The position numbers were made by a program, and so were the translations under genes. The notes beneath the pieces were generated by a model. It was not told the origin of the DNA, did not search any database, and saw nothing but the letters and a program-made list of their open reading frames with translations. From an uncultured Spirochaetales bacterium (GTDB lineage: Bacteria; Spirochaetota; Spirochaetia; Sphaerochaetales; Sphaerochaetaceae), in contig CAKQRI010000002.1 in the NCBI GenBank assembly GCA_934271365.1, positions 65,918-129,917 on the forward strand: a stretch of DNA of 64,000 nt, given 5' to 3'. Of this stretch, positions 52,870-62,267 are shown one piece after another; within the stretch, counting starts at the first letter, position 1, and each line of letters opens with the position of its first letter.

Positions 52870-54184
52870 GCAATATGATTTTTCAATTGAGAGGCTTGGA
52901 GAAGCTAAGCTTGCAAGTCCTATAAGGATGTCAAACAGGAGCGGAGATGGCGTTGCTGATTATACAAGCGATGACGATCGCATTCTCTATTCAATTGAAA
53001 CAGAGGTTGTAGATGGCAAGGTTCAGCCTGTTCATTCTGATACTGTAGAACTTGCGGGCCCTCGTGATAAAATCTATTTCAATCCATCTCATGTCCATGC
53101 TGCAATATGCACATGCGGAGGAATCTGCCCAGGGCTGAATAATGTAATAAGAGCTGTTGTGCGATGCTTATGGTATCGCTATGGGGTAAGAAGGATTTCT
53201 GGAATCCAGTATGGTTATCTTGGCCTTCTTGAGAACTCTCCATGGCCTCTTCTTACGCTTGATCCTGATGTTGTTGATGATATTCAGGAGAAGGGTGGCA
53301 CTATTCTTGGATCAGCAAGAGGTGGCGGAAAGCAGGTAGAGGAAATCGTAGATTCTCTTGAGCGCATGAATATAAACATCCTTATTACAATTGGTGGAGA
53401 TGGAACGCTTCGCGGCGCTTATGACATCGGAGAGGAAATCAAGAGAAGGGGCCTTAAGATTGCAATTGTCGGAGTTCCGAAGACAATAGATAATGATCTT
53501 TCATTCATAGACTCATCATTTGGATTTGATACAGCAGTTGCATCAGCTGTTCCTTCTGTAAGAGGTGCGCATGTTGAGGCAAAGAATTCTATCAATGGAA
53601 TAGGACTTGTAAAGGTAATGGGACGAGAGTCTGGCTTTATTGCTGCTCATACTTCTCTTGCCCAGAGCGATGTTAACTTCTGTCTTATCCCAGAGTGTCC
53701 ATTTGACCTTGAAGGTCCTAATGGTCTTCTTGAGAATCTCAAGAGAAGGATTCTCGAGAGAGGGCATGCTGTTATTCTTGTAGCAGAAGGTGCTGGCCAG
53801 GAATTTGCACCTCCAACAGGAGAGACTGATGCTTCTGGGAATATCAAATACCATGACATTGGAATATTCCTCAAAGAGAAGATCAAGGCTTATTTCAAAG
53901 AACAGGGAATTGAGACAAGCGTAAAGTATATAGATCCTTCTTATATAATACGTTCTACTCCTGCTAACAGCTATGATTCTATATACTGCGCACGCCTAGG
54001 TGCTCATGCCGTTCATGCTGCAATGGCAGGAAAGACGCAGTGCATTGCATCTAGAGTGAACAACCAGTTTGTTTATCTTCCTATTAAGGTTGCTGTTTCA
54101 AAACGCTCTCATGTGGATCCTGAGGGATCTCTATGGAGAGATGTTCTTGAGAATACAAGACAGCCTTATAGCATGAAGAACTAG
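52859..54184 (+). CDS. 6-phosphofructokinase (spirochaete/plant-type)
   Basis: Phosphorylates fructose 6-phosphate, the commitment step of glycolysis. The 441-residue chain is longer than bacterial PfkA. Signatures: CTCGGICPGLNNVIRA, GGDGT at residues 179-183 and PKTIDND at 207-213. By family rules, Gly in GGDGT suits ATP while Asp (GGDDS) suits pyrophosphate; Lys in PKTIDND is common to pyrophosphate enzymes and to the plant/trypanosome ATP group. So ATP seems more likely than PPi although such genes are often called PPi enzymes. The ATG at 52859 follows AGGAGGA. Confidence 0.93.
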   Translation: MENKQYDFSIERLGEAKLASPIRMSNRSGDGVADYTSDDDRILYSIETEVVDGKVQPVHSDTVELAGPRDKIYFNPSHVHAAICTCGGICPGLNNVIRAVVRCLWYRYGVRRISGIQYGYLGLLENSPWPLLTLDPDVVDDIQEKGGTILGSARGGGKQVEEIVDSLERMNINILITIGGDGTLRGAYDIGEEIKRRGLKIAIVGVPKTIDNDLSFIDSSFGFDTAVASAVPSVRGAHVEAKNSINGIGLVKVMGRESGFIAAHTSLAQSDVNFCLIPECPFDLEGPNGLLENLKRRILERGHAVILVAEGAGQEFAPPTGETDASGNIKYHDIGIFLKEKIKAYFKEQGIETSVKYIDPSYIIRSTPANSYDSIYCARLGAHAVHAAMAGKTQCIASRVNNQFVYLPIKVAVSKRSHVDPEGSLWRDVLENTRQPYSMKN

Positions 54185-54191
54185 GAGGAAC

Positions 54192-55253
54192 ATGAACGTT
54201 ACAGTGCCATTCTCATTTTTAGATGAGAGAATCAGGAATATGAATTCTCTTACAGGGATCATTCCTTTAAGAATCCGGGCTGATCTGACAGCGCTTTCAA
54301 AGACAGAAAAGAAGAATCTGAGAGAATTCGCTAATATCGAGAATGGCATAGCTGAACGTATACTGCTTGTTCCTGATAATATTACAATCGGAGCTCTTGA
54401 AGGTGTTATAGATAAGAGCTTCGGAATCTTTTCTGATATGTTTGATTCTCAGACTGTATTCACTAAGCGTGATATGGAGAAGCTTTTTCCTTCTCTTTAT
54501 TCCCTTATTGAATATTCAGGGCTTATTTTTGAGGATCCATTCGACGCTGCTTTAATTGATTCATATCGCAATCTGCAGCATGAAAGCGAGATTGGCATAA
54601 TTCCAGGGCCTTTCTATCCTTCTTTTAGTAAGAGATATCCAGAACTTAAGAATTCCCTCAGCAGATTATATAAGGATGAGATAGCTGAAGGCGTAATGTA
54701 CAATGGTGAGAAGACATCCATCAAGGAGATTCCTGCTACAGAAGAGAATATCGAAAGATATCTAGATAGGAAGGAAGAGTCATTCATTGTCTCTCTTTCC
54801 TTAGATATCCACCTCTTTGAGATTCTTGCACCTTGTGGTGCCAAGACATACAATGCAGAATCATTCAGACGCTATGTAAAGAAAGCAGAGAATGATGCTA
54901 ACGCAGCAATTAAGCCACTGGTTCATAGCTTTGACTCTGTGCGCTACAATGATGCTGGAGATGAGGCATTCATATTCCATATTGATATTCCTAAGGATAT
55001 TTCATTCATCATAGAGGATGGATACCTATCTATTGAGGACTACATTGATTCTGTTGAGTATGTGTCTAATACATTCTATCCTGATTGCATCTATAAAAGC
55101 GGATATGATCTATTCGGAAGGAATATAAAAGACTATTACAGCTTCATCATGAGTCTTCATTCAGGTGGAATTCCTTCAATACTGCAGAACTTCATGTCAT
55201 ATGCAGGCTGGCGAGAACCTTTCTTAGATGTTAAGCGTGTTCTTAGATACTAA
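54192..55253 (+). CDS. Protein of unknown function, 353 residues
   Basis: Not recognised. No signal peptide or membrane helix. The chain is soluble and acidic, with SHFIVSLSL-like runs absent and instead stretches such as FIVSLSLDIHLFEILAPCGA and FIFHIDIPKDISFIIEDGYL that look like beta strands in an alpha/beta protein. It lies eight bases after pfk with AGGAGG only three bases before the ATG, so coupled translation is likely; an ATG at 54240 is an alternative. Glycolytic neighbours do not reveal its role. Confidence 0.7.
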   Translation: MNVTVPFSFLDERIRNMNSLTGIIPLRIRADLTALSKTEKKNLREFANIENGIAERILLVPDNITIGALEGVIDKSFGIFSDMFDSQTVFTKRDMEKLFPSLYSLIEYSGLIFEDPFDAALIDSYRNLQHESEIGIIPGPFYPSFSKRYPELKNSLSRLYKDEIAEGVMYNGEKTSIKEIPATEENIERYLDRKEESFIVSLSLDIHLFEILAPCGAKTYNAESFRRYVKKAENDANAAIKPLVHSFDSVRYNDAGDEAFIFHIDIPKDISFIIEDGYLSIEDYIDSVEYVSNTFYPDCIYKSGYDLFGRNIKDYYSFIMSLHSGGIPSILQNFMSYAGWREPFLDVKRVLRY

Positions 55254-55322
55254 ATTATCCAGAATTATCTAACATATTTGGCCATTGATTAAAACCGCTT
55301 TCTCAATTCTCCGAAAACAGCT

Positions 55323-55386
55323 CTCCTGCTTATATAAGCATCTGAATTAGCAGAAAAACGAAATAAAATGAATATATAAGCAGGAG
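55323..55386 (+). repeat. 14-bp inverted repeat covering the ribosome site of the next gene
   Basis: CTCCTGCTTATATA (55323-55336) is the exact reverse complement of TATATAAGCAGGAG (55373-55386), with a 36-base loop. The right arm contains the AGGAGG ribosome site (55382-55387) of the gene at 55398. The left arm also holds a 14-base palindrome TGCTTATATAAGCA (55327-55340). It could act as an RNA hairpin that hides the ribosome site or as a DNA operator. Confidence 0.7.
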
Positions 55387-55397
55387 GAGATAATAAT

Positions 55398-56243
55398 ATG
55401 GAATGTGAAGAAGATATATTCATGGAAGAGATGAAGGCTCAGCAGAAGTGCCTCTTTGATGATTATCTGTTCACAGTATCAGCAATGATTCATCCTGCAG
55501 TTATAGAGGAAATCGCATCAAGGGTATTCAGCAAAGCTGGGATAGCTGTCAGGCGGATTGAGAAGATAAATGCTCAGAAGAGGCTATATGCACTTGATGA
55601 GAAGGAGATTGTGTTCGACTGCTACGCTGAGACTGATAAGGGCGAGAGAATTGCAATAGAGGTGCAGAATGATGCATCCAGATTCAGCTATAAGAGGGAG
55701 GGATTCTATGCGGCGAAGCTCAGAGTCCATGAGGAGAGGGGAAGAATCTATGATGAGATGATGCCCGTATATCTTATAATACTGTACAGGCATAATCCTT
55801 ATAAGAAGAGAGGATACAGCCTGCCTATATACAGAAAAGGATGCTATATTGAAGATACGGATATAAGATATGATGACGGGATGCGGGTTCTCAGAGTCAA
55901 TGGTGACTATATGGAGAAAGGCGATGGTCTTGGTGATCTGATGCGCTCGATGAAAGCTAAAAATGCTGAGGATGCGCCTGTGGCTGCAATAGCAGAAGCA
56001 ATCAGCAGGATAAAGGAGATGGATATGGGAAAAAGATATACAATGGAGGATTTCAGAAACCACTATATGGAAAAAGGTAGGGCTGAAGGAATCAGAGAGG
56101 GAATTGCCGAGGGGCTTGCTGCCGGCAAAGCCGCAGGGGAAGCAGCAGGAAAGGCCGAAGCTAAATCAGATATGATAAGCAATCTCAGGAAGCTTGGTGT
56201 TTCTGAGGATATAATAAATAAAGCTGTATCGGCTACATGCTGA
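55398..56243 (+). CDS. PD-(D/E)XK nuclease family transposase (Rpn-like)
   Basis: A 281-residue protein of the PD-(D/E)XK 'transposase' group common in spirochaetes and Bacteroidetes. The nuclease core shows Asp in IVFDCYAETDKG and Glu-x-Gln in IAIEVQND (EVQ). FSYKREGFYAAKL and VYLIILYRHNPYK follow. The C-terminus is a low-complexity helix rich in Gly/Ala/Glu (EGIREGIAEGLAAGKAAGEA) before ISNLRKLGVSEDIINKAV. Such genes often occur in many copies; related Rpn proteins nick DNA. The start is at ATG 55398, ten bases after AGGAGG, which is buried in an inverted repeat. Confidence 0.85.
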   Translation: MECEEDIFMEEMKAQQKCLFDDYLFTVSAMIHPAVIEEIASRVFSKAGIAVRRIEKINAQKRLYALDEKEIVFDCYAETDKGERIAIEVQNDASRFSYKREGFYAAKLRVHEERGRIYDEMMPVYLIILYRHNPYKKRGYSLPIYRKGCYIEDTDIRYDDGMRVLRVNGDYMEKGDGLGDLMRSMKAKNAEDAPVAAIAEAISRIKEMDMGKRYTMEDFRNHYMEKGRAEGIREGIAEGLAAGKAAGEAAGKAEAKSDMISNLRKLGVSEDIINKAVSATC

Positions 56244-56267
56244 TTCAAGCTATATTTAATTAAAGAA

Positions 56268-56301
56268 ATGGAGCTGCTCTATAATTATGAAACAGCTCCA
56301 T
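56268..56301 (-). terminator. Candidate terminator between convergent genes
   Basis: ATGGAGCTG (56268-56276) and CAGCTCCAT (56293-56301) form a 9-bp stem. On the minus strand it is followed by TTTCTTTAATT, so it fits the XRE gene better than the nuclease gene. Confidence 0.6.
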
Positions 56302-56315
56302 CTGTAGTTTCAGAT

Positions 56316-56936
56316 CTATGCTATCTCGCTTATAAGCTGGATTCTTCCATCTGAATATCTGATTCTGAATGAATAAAGATTTTCATGATTATCTATGATT
56401 TTCAGGATTGCTCTTTTTGTGAAAGGCAATCTCACTTCAGAGCTACCCTCTGGATATAGCCGCTTCATAATCATGAGATCATCTTTCAGAAGAATCACGG
56501 CAGCAATATAATTCTCTTTAGTCATCTCATGCTCGATTCCAATAAAGAGGTCGCTGTCGCTGATTTCTGCTTTAACTCTGAAATCTGGTTTGGATAGCTT
56601 CAGCTTCTCTAGCTTCTCTGAGCAGCAGAATGCAGAGATAGAAGAAGTAGATAGCGTGATGTTGCTGCACTTCCTGCAGTAATATATATTCATCTTCTTC
56701 ATGTTTCCCGGATCTTTTTCATTCTCAGTGAGTTTGCCTTCAAGCAGTTCTTTTGCATTGATAGATAGAATCTCTGAAAGCTTAGGAATGTATGATATAT
56801 CGGGAAAGCCTTTCCCTGTCTCCCATTTCGATATTGTCTTTGCCTCTACTCCTAGCTTTTCTGCAAGGTCTTTCTGCTTCATGTTCTTTGCTGTACGTAT
56901 TTCTCTTATTATCTTTCCTGTATTTTCACTGTTCAT
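56316..56936 (-). CDS. XRE-family regulator with Cys-rich middle
   Basis: A 206-residue protein. Residues 4-65 form an XRE helix-turn-helix (IIREIRTAKNMKQKDLAEKL, GVEAKTISKWETGKGFPDIS). A probable metal site follows (YYCRKC, then FCCSE), and the C-terminal half (about 125-206) is a beta-rich unknown domain. The ATG at 56936 suits the domain start although no ribosome site is clear; a TTG at 57008 extends it by 24 residues with no better site. Confidence 0.75.
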   Translation of the reverse strand: MNSENTGKIIREIRTAKNMKQKDLAEKLGVEAKTISKWETGKGFPDISYIPKLSEILSINAKELLEGKLTENEKDPGNMKKMNIYYCRKCSNITLSTSSISAFCCSEKLEKLKLSKPDFRVKAEISDSDLFIGIEHEMTKENYIAAVILLKDDLMIMKRLYPEGSSEVRLPFTKRAILKIIDNHENLYSFRIRYSDGRIQLISEIA

Positions 56937-57158
56937 ACCAAGAAGGTTATTAACTATCTGAAGAGTTATCAATCCACGCTTTGTAGAGTGGATAGGTAGC
57001 TTTACCAATGAATCGTAAAGCTGAAGATTTCACTGAATAATATATTTCAGATTTTAGGATATGCTTTTAATTCATCTTATCGAAGAAAGAGATGAGTAGG
57101 TGAGATGAAAATAGGGATTGTCTCTATGAGGATTTATTTTGTAGCAAACAGTCTGGAA

Positions 57159-58043
57159 TCAGGAAAAGACCTCTTCTGCCAATGGTATGGATTTCATTGC
57201 TCCTTCTCTTGAAACTGCAATTCCAGAAGCCTTTGTAGCATAATACATAGCTTTCTCTGGATTATATCCTCTTATTCTAGATGCTATGAAATAACCTGCG
57301 AAAGTGTCTCCTGCAGCGGTGGTGTCTACTACTGGTCCATTGATTATTGGCTGATAGTACCTTTCTTCTTTATTCTGATAAAATGCACCATTCTTTCCAA
57401 CTGTCATAATGACTTCGCTTCCATTATAGTCAGATCTGAGCTTGTCAAGGATTCGTTCATAATCAGTATTTTCGGGAAGTCCTGCAAGTTCTGCAGCTTC
57501 TCCTTCATTTACAATGAGTATGTCTATATCATTTAAGGGTAGTGATAGAATCGAGCTGTCAAAAGGAGATGGATTGAAGACTATCTTCATCTTCTTATCT
57601 TTTGCGCATCTGATTATATATGAAAGCTCATTTATCTCATTCTGGATTATTAGATATGATCCTTCTTCAATTCTGCTGAATGCATCACGGATCTCCTCTT
57701 CTTTCTGTTCTCTATTTGCTCCAGAAAAGAGGATGATGGAATTCTCTCCATCATCTGAGAGCTGTATGATTGCATGGCCTGTGAATCCATCAGAGACTCT
57801 GACTTCTGATGTATCAACACCTGTTGCTTTTAGCGCATCCAGCAGGAATGCTCCATCTTTTCCTATTTTCCCTGCCATCTTAACGGCACATCCAGCCTTA
57901 GCTAGAGCAGCTGCCTGGTTCTCTCCCTTTCCACCAGGATTCTTCTCTAGGCTTCTTGAGGAGAGCGTCTCTCCTGGCTTTATCTGATGAGGTACATGAT
58001 ATATGTAGTCTATATTGAGTGATCCGTAACAGAGAATTTCCAT
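57159..58043 (-). CDS. PfkB-family sugar kinase (ribokinase-like)
   Basis: A 294-residue carbohydrate kinase. It opens MEILCYGSLNIDYIYHVP, has SLEKNPGGKGENQAAALAKA (the Gly-rich sugar site of PfkB kinases) and ends with VVDTTAAGDTFAGYFIASRI, the catalytic Asp and anion hole. Ribose is a common substrate in this branch but is not shown here. The ATG at 58043 has AAGGA about eight bases before it; a longer start at 58133 reads into the divergent gene. Confidence 0.9.
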   Translation of the reverse strand: MEILCYGSLNIDYIYHVPHQIKPGETLSSRSLEKNPGGKGENQAAALAKAGCAVKMAGKIGKDGAFLLDALKATGVDTSEVRVSDGFTGHAIIQLSDDGENSIILFSGANREQKEEEIRDAFSRIEEGSYLIIQNEINELSYIIRCAKDKKMKIVFNPSPFDSSILSLPLNDIDILIVNEGEAAELAGLPENTDYERILDKLRSDYNGSEVIMTVGKNGAFYQNKEERYYQPIINGPVVDTTAAGDTFAGYFIASRIRGYNPEKAMYYATKASGIAVSREGAMKSIPLAEEVFS

Positions 58044-58095
58044 CTGGCCATCCTTTTCAATGATTATAGCAGATATCTTGAAGCTTGTGATTTCC

Positions 58096-59196
58096 ATGAA
58101 TATCATAACAGATATGAAAGAGATAAGAGTCATCTATGGAAAGGATATAAAGAGGATTACAAAGGAGATTCTTAAGAGCTACAGAGTAGAGGATAGGATT
58201 CCTTCTAAAGATAGCAGGATAGGGCTTAAGCCTAATCTTGTTATTGCTGCAACTCCAGATTCAGGTGCAACAACGCACATGGAGATTATAGAAGGTGTAA
58301 TAGAATATCTTCAGGATCATGGCTTTAATAATATCTCAATAATGGAAGGTTCCTGGGTTGGAGATGACACGGAAAGGGCATTCCGGATGAATGGCTATTA
58401 TGATATCAGGAATAGATATGATGTCGGACTCTATGATCTGAAGAAAGACAGATATAAGACGATTATTGAGGATGGAGTCCGAATGGAGATATCAGAGAGA
58501 GTCCTTTCTCTTGATTATATGATCAATCTACCTGTTCTGAAAGGGCACTGCCAGACTGGAATGACATGTGCAATGAAGAACCTGAAAGGCATCATGAGCG
58601 ATAAGTCTAAAAGGCTTTTTCACCAACTTGGACTGATGAGGCCTATTGCTCTCCTTAATAAAGCATATAAGCCATCAATGACTCTGGTTGACAGCATCTG
58701 CGGAGATCTGGATTTCGAAGAAGGCGGAAATCCAGTAGAGACCAATAGGCTTATTCTTGGAGACGATTCTGTCTTGATTGATGCATATGCGGCCTCTTTG
58801 CTTGGCTTCAGTGAAGAAGATGTTGAATATATTCATCTTGGTGCAGAATATGGAGCTGGTTCTGATGATCTGGAAAACGCAGAGATCATAGAACTCAATA
58901 AGCCTGAAGATAGTGCTTTTGCAATGCCGGAGAGATATGCTTCTCGTCTTAAGTCTTTCACATCTCCATCTGCTGCATGCTCATGCTGCTATGCAAACCT
59001 TATCCACGCATTAAAGAGGCTTGAAGATGATGGAGAGCTTCAGAGACTAAGAGGAGAGAGAATAGCAATCGGACAGGGCTGGAGAGGCAAAAGCATGAAG
59101 ATTGGTGTTGGAGCATGCTGCAGCAGAGCTCTTTATGGCATTAGGAAATGTCCGCCAAGCGCAAGTGAGATAATAGAATTGCTTTCATCTATCTGA
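58096..59196 (+). CDS. DUF362-family protein
   Basis: A 366-residue protein of the DUF362 group (IGLKPNLVIAATPDSGATTH; YMINLPVLKGHCQTGMTCAM; NLKGIMSDKSKRLFHQLG; TLVDSICGD). Many members carry iron-sulfur clusters; here Cys residues lie in CSCC near residue 300 and in GACCSRALYG, with Cys in IRKCPP at the end, so a C-terminal cluster is possible. No usual ferredoxin motif is present. Start choice among 58060, 58096 and 58114 is uncertain. It overlaps the convergent MATE gene by 12 bases. Confidence 0.8.
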   Translation: MNIITDMKEIRVIYGKDIKRITKEILKSYRVEDRIPSKDSRIGLKPNLVIAATPDSGATTHMEIIEGVIEYLQDHGFNNISIMEGSWVGDDTERAFRMNGYYDIRNRYDVGLYDLKKDRYKTIIEDGVRMEISERVLSLDYMINLPVLKGHCQTGMTCAMKNLKGIMSDKSKRLFHQLGLMRPIALLNKAYKPSMTLVDSICGDLDFEEGGNPVETNRLILGDDSVLIDAYAASLLGFSEEDVEYIHLGAEYGAGSDDLENAEIIELNKPEDSAFAMPERYASRLKSFTSPSAACSCCYANLIHALKRLEDDGELQRLRGERIAIGQGWRGKSMKIGVGACCSRALYGIRKCPPSASEIIELLSSI

Positions 59197-60543
59197 TTCA
59201 GATACAACTCTGAATGCCGATATATCGACCTTCCTGTAGTAGATTGCAAGTATTATTGTGCATAAGAGCCAGCCTAATGGATATCCAAGAGAAACAGTAT
59301 ATATATTGTTCCAGATCTTTGTAATCAGGAATAGATATGCCTGGCGGAATACGATGAACGTAGACATCATTATGATCATCGGCACCTTTGTGTTTCCAGC
59401 TCCCTTAAGTGCCCCATTATGGATCTGGTTGAATCCTACGCAGATGAAGAATGGGCTTAAGAGTCTTAAGAATAGAACACCATATCTGATTACTTCTTCA
59501 TCCTGGTTGAAGAGAAGCACGAAATAAGGAGCAGCAATCCATAGCACAATGATCATTGTGATAGCTATTGCAACATTGATTCTTGTCGCTACTTTTATCC
59601 CATGCATTGCCCGGTCTTTCTGCCCTGCACCTACATTCTGTCCGATGAATGTTGTGACAGATAGCCCGATTGACTGCATAGGAAGCAGGCAGATCTTATC
59701 AACCTTGGCATAGCTGGACCAGCCAGCCATAGCAGCAGATCCGAAGTAGTTGATGTAAGACTGTATGAATACATTTGAGAATGCTGTTACCATCATCTGC
59801 AGAGCTGTCGGAATTCCGACTCTGAGTATCTTCTGCATGATTTCTTTATGTATTCTGATTTTCTTCCATATTATTCTATAGCAGTTTTTCTCTGCTGTGA
59901 GTACAGTCATTACGAGTATTGCTGAAAGGACCTCCGCAATTACAGTTGCAAGAGCTGCTCCTGCAACTCCCATCCTGAATACAGCAATGAATATGATATC
60001 GAGTGTTATATTCATCACTGTTGAGAATATCAGGAAGTATAGAGGTCTTCGAGAATCTCCGACGGCGTTGAGTATTCCTGCACCCATATTATAGAAAAGC
60101 AGTCCCGTTACACCTAGAAAGTATATTCCAAGATATGTTTCAGAGCTTTCCCATACATCTTCCGGTGTTCCCAGGATTTCAAGAAAGAGAGGAGTCGTGG
60201 CTAATGCTAGGGCTGTAATCACAATGCTAAGTATGGATGTGAGGGCTATTGTTGAATGCACTGCTTTGTGCACGCTCTCATTATCTTTAGCACCATAATA
60301 CTGGCTTATTACAACACCTGCACCTGCACTTAGCCCTGAGAAGAAACCTATGAATGTGTTTATTATTGGATCTACAGAACCGACTGCTGCAAGTGCTTCC
60401 TTCCCGATGAGGTTTCCTACAATTATGCTGTCTACTGTATTATATAGCTGCTGGAATAGGTTTCCAATCATCAGAGGAAGAGCAAATAGCACTATATTCT
60501 TCCATACGGCACCGTCTGTCATTCTCCTGACTTTTCTTCCCAT
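59185..60543 (-). CDS. MATE-family exporter
   Basis: A 452-residue, 12-helix antiporter. NIVLFALPLMIGNLFQQLYN, TVDSIIVGNLIGKEALAAVG and FFSGLSAGAGVVISQYYGA are typical of the DinF/NorM-like group. It is not closely like the MATE at 34706 in sequence. Substrate unknown. Confidence 0.92.
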   Translation of the reverse strand: MGRKVRRMTDGAVWKNIVLFALPLMIGNLFQQLYNTVDSIIVGNLIGKEALAAVGSVDPIINTFIGFFSGLSAGAGVVISQYYGAKDNESVHKAVHSTIALTSILSIVITALALATTPLFLEILGTPEDVWESSETYLGIYFLGVTGLLFYNMGAGILNAVGDSRRPLYFLIFSTVMNITLDIIFIAVFRMGVAGAALATVIAEVLSAILVMTVLTAEKNCYRIIWKKIRIHKEIMQKILRVGIPTALQMMVTAFSNVFIQSYINYFGSAAMAGWSSYAKVDKICLLPMQSIGLSVTTFIGQNVGAGQKDRAMHGIKVATRINVAIAITMIIVLWIAAPYFVLLFNQDEEVIRYGVLFLRLLSPFFICVGFNQIHNGALKGAGNTKVPMIIMMSTFIVFRQAYLFLITKIWNNIYTVSLGYPLGWLLCTIILAIYYRKVDISAFRVVSESDR

Positions 60544-60717
60544 TGCTGATCTCCAGTTTTTTATACATTAACGCTTATTTTGCAATGAAACAATATTGAT
60601 AGCAAAAAGAAAAAAATCAGAATCTTAATAAAAGTCAAAAAATCTACAAATATGCAGTTAAAGCTGTTATTCTACAGTATGTATCAAAAATTGCATTGAA
60701 CATAAAAAGGGGAATTA

Positions 60718-62097
60718 GTGAAAACTTTCTATTTTCTTTTCAACATATTCTGGGGAGAGCTTTTCTATATCCCTCTGCCGAATGGATCTAAAGTCGGTAT
60801 CCCGCTTCTTGTAGTCATTCTGATTCCTTTGGGCATCTTCTTTACTATATCTCTCCGCTTTGTTCAGTTCAGGCATATGCCAGACATGGTAAGGATAATG
60901 AAGGAGAAGAGGGGACAGCATGGAAGGGCCCTCTCCGGACTTGAAACACTGATTGTATCAACAGCGACAAGAGTCGGAATGGGAAATCTTGTTGGTGTTG
61001 TTGCTGCGATATCTCTTGGTGGTGCCGGTGCTGTGTTCTGGATGTGGCTTTCTGCTATTCTAGGTGCTGCTACTGCATTTGCAGAAGGTACACTGGCGCA
61101 GAAGTATAAGACAGAAGATAAGCTCTATGGTGGCTATAAAGGCGGTCCTGCTTATTATCTTGATTATATTCTGAAGGGCAATAAGCGTAAGTCTGTGATT
61201 GCTATTTTGTTTGCGCTATCTGGTCTTCTCTGCTGGTGTGGTATAAGCCAGGTAATAGGTAACTCTGTATCTTCAGCTTTAGATAATGCATTTGGGATTT
61301 CTCCATATATATCTACAGTTGTGCTTGTTGCAATTTCTGCATTCATCGTCCTCAGAAAGAATACTTCTGTTAAGGTGCTCGATGTTATCGTTCCAGTGAT
61401 GGCTGTTCTTTATTTTGTGATTACTTTATTCATCATAATAAAGAACATCACGCTTCTTCCTATGGTATTCAAAAGGATATTCGAGGAAGCCTTCGGGATA
61501 AGAGAGGCTGTTGCCGGAGGGATAGGTGCTGTTCTTATGAATGGAATAAAGAGAGGACTGTTCTCAAACGAAGCTGGAAGCGGAAGTGCTCCATGTGCAG
61601 CAGCCGCTGCTTCGGTGAGTCATCCTGTAGAATCTGGTCTGCTTCAGGCTTTAGGTGTCTTTATCGATACTCTTGTAATCTGCAGCTGCTCAGCTTTCAT
61701 TATGCTCCTTACTCCAGAATCAATTGTTGGCAATAAGGTTGGAATGGATCTTCTTCAGAGTGCTATGGATTATCATCTGGGTTCTATTGGAAGTATTTTT
61801 GTGGCGATTACCATCTTCCTTTTCAGCTTCTCTACATTCCTTGGCATCTTATTCTATGCTAGAAGCAATGTCTCTTATGTATTTGGAGAGAACTGGATAA
61901 GTCAGACTCTCTATAAGATTCTTGTACTTGTTATGCTGTTTATCGGAGGCCTCGCCCAGTATACTTTCGTATGGGATTTAGGAGACTTCGGCATAGCTCT
62001 GATGACAATATTCAACCTCATTGCGCTCCTTCCGCTTTCAAAAGAAGTTAAGCAGCTGCTGAGAGACTATGAGTCAAAGAAGATTTTGGATAATTAA
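60718..62097 (+). CDS. AGCS-family sodium/alanine symporter
   Basis: Sodium-coupled uptake of alanine or glycine by a 459-residue, 11-12 helix carrier. Motifs of the family are seen: GLETLIVSTATRVGMGNLVG, GGAGAVFWMWLSAILGAATA, FAEGTLAQKYKTED and FSNEAGSGSAPCAAAAASVS. The start is GTG at 60718 with AAGGGG about six bases before it. A candidate small RNA gene lies downstream on the same strand. Confidence 0.94.
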   Translation: MKTFYFLFNIFWGELFYIPLPNGSKVGIPLLVVILIPLGIFFTISLRFVQFRHMPDMVRIMKEKRGQHGRALSGLETLIVSTATRVGMGNLVGVVAAISLGGAGAVFWMWLSAILGAATAFAEGTLAQKYKTEDKLYGGYKGGPAYYLDYILKGNKRKSVIAILFALSGLLCWCGISQVIGNSVSSALDNAFGISPYISTVVLVAISAFIVLRKNTSVKVLDVIVPVMAVLYFVITLFIIIKNITLLPMVFKRIFEEAFGIREAVAGGIGAVLMNGIKRGLFSNEAGSGSAPCAAAAASVSHPVESGLLQALGVFIDTLVICSCSAFIMLLTPESIVGNKVGMDLLQSAMDYHLGSIGSIFVAITIFLFSFSTFLGILFYARSNVSYVFGENWISQTLYKILVLVMLFIGGLAQYTFVWDLGDFGIALMTIFNLIALLPLSKEVKQLLRDYESKKILDN

Positions 62098-62232
62098 GTT
62101 TTCAATTGTTTAATTTAATGATTGGCAAGAAATAGCTAAATCTTTATTAGACAAAAATAGCTTTTTATATTGTCAGATTCCGACATATTTTGGAAAAATG
62201 ACGGCTAATTGAAAAAAAAGCCCAAAAAGGTA

Positions 62233-62261
62233 TTTTCAAAGTTTTACGAACTCGCTATATT
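62233..62261 (+). promoter_or_regulatory. Promoter of the candidate small RNA
   Basis: TTTTCA (62233-62238), 17-base spacer, TATATT (62256-62261); transcription would begin near 62268. Confidence 0.5.
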
Positions 62262-62267
62262 ATGGCC

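Noticed and set aside
60544..60717. Riboswitch before the alanine/sodium symporter gene
   Set aside because: The 174 bases are AT-rich and I see no conserved riboswitch core or terminator stem.
55254..62232. CRISPR array or phage attachment sites near the nuclease and IS genes
   Set aside because: No regularly spaced direct repeats and no integrase or tRNA gene were seen.
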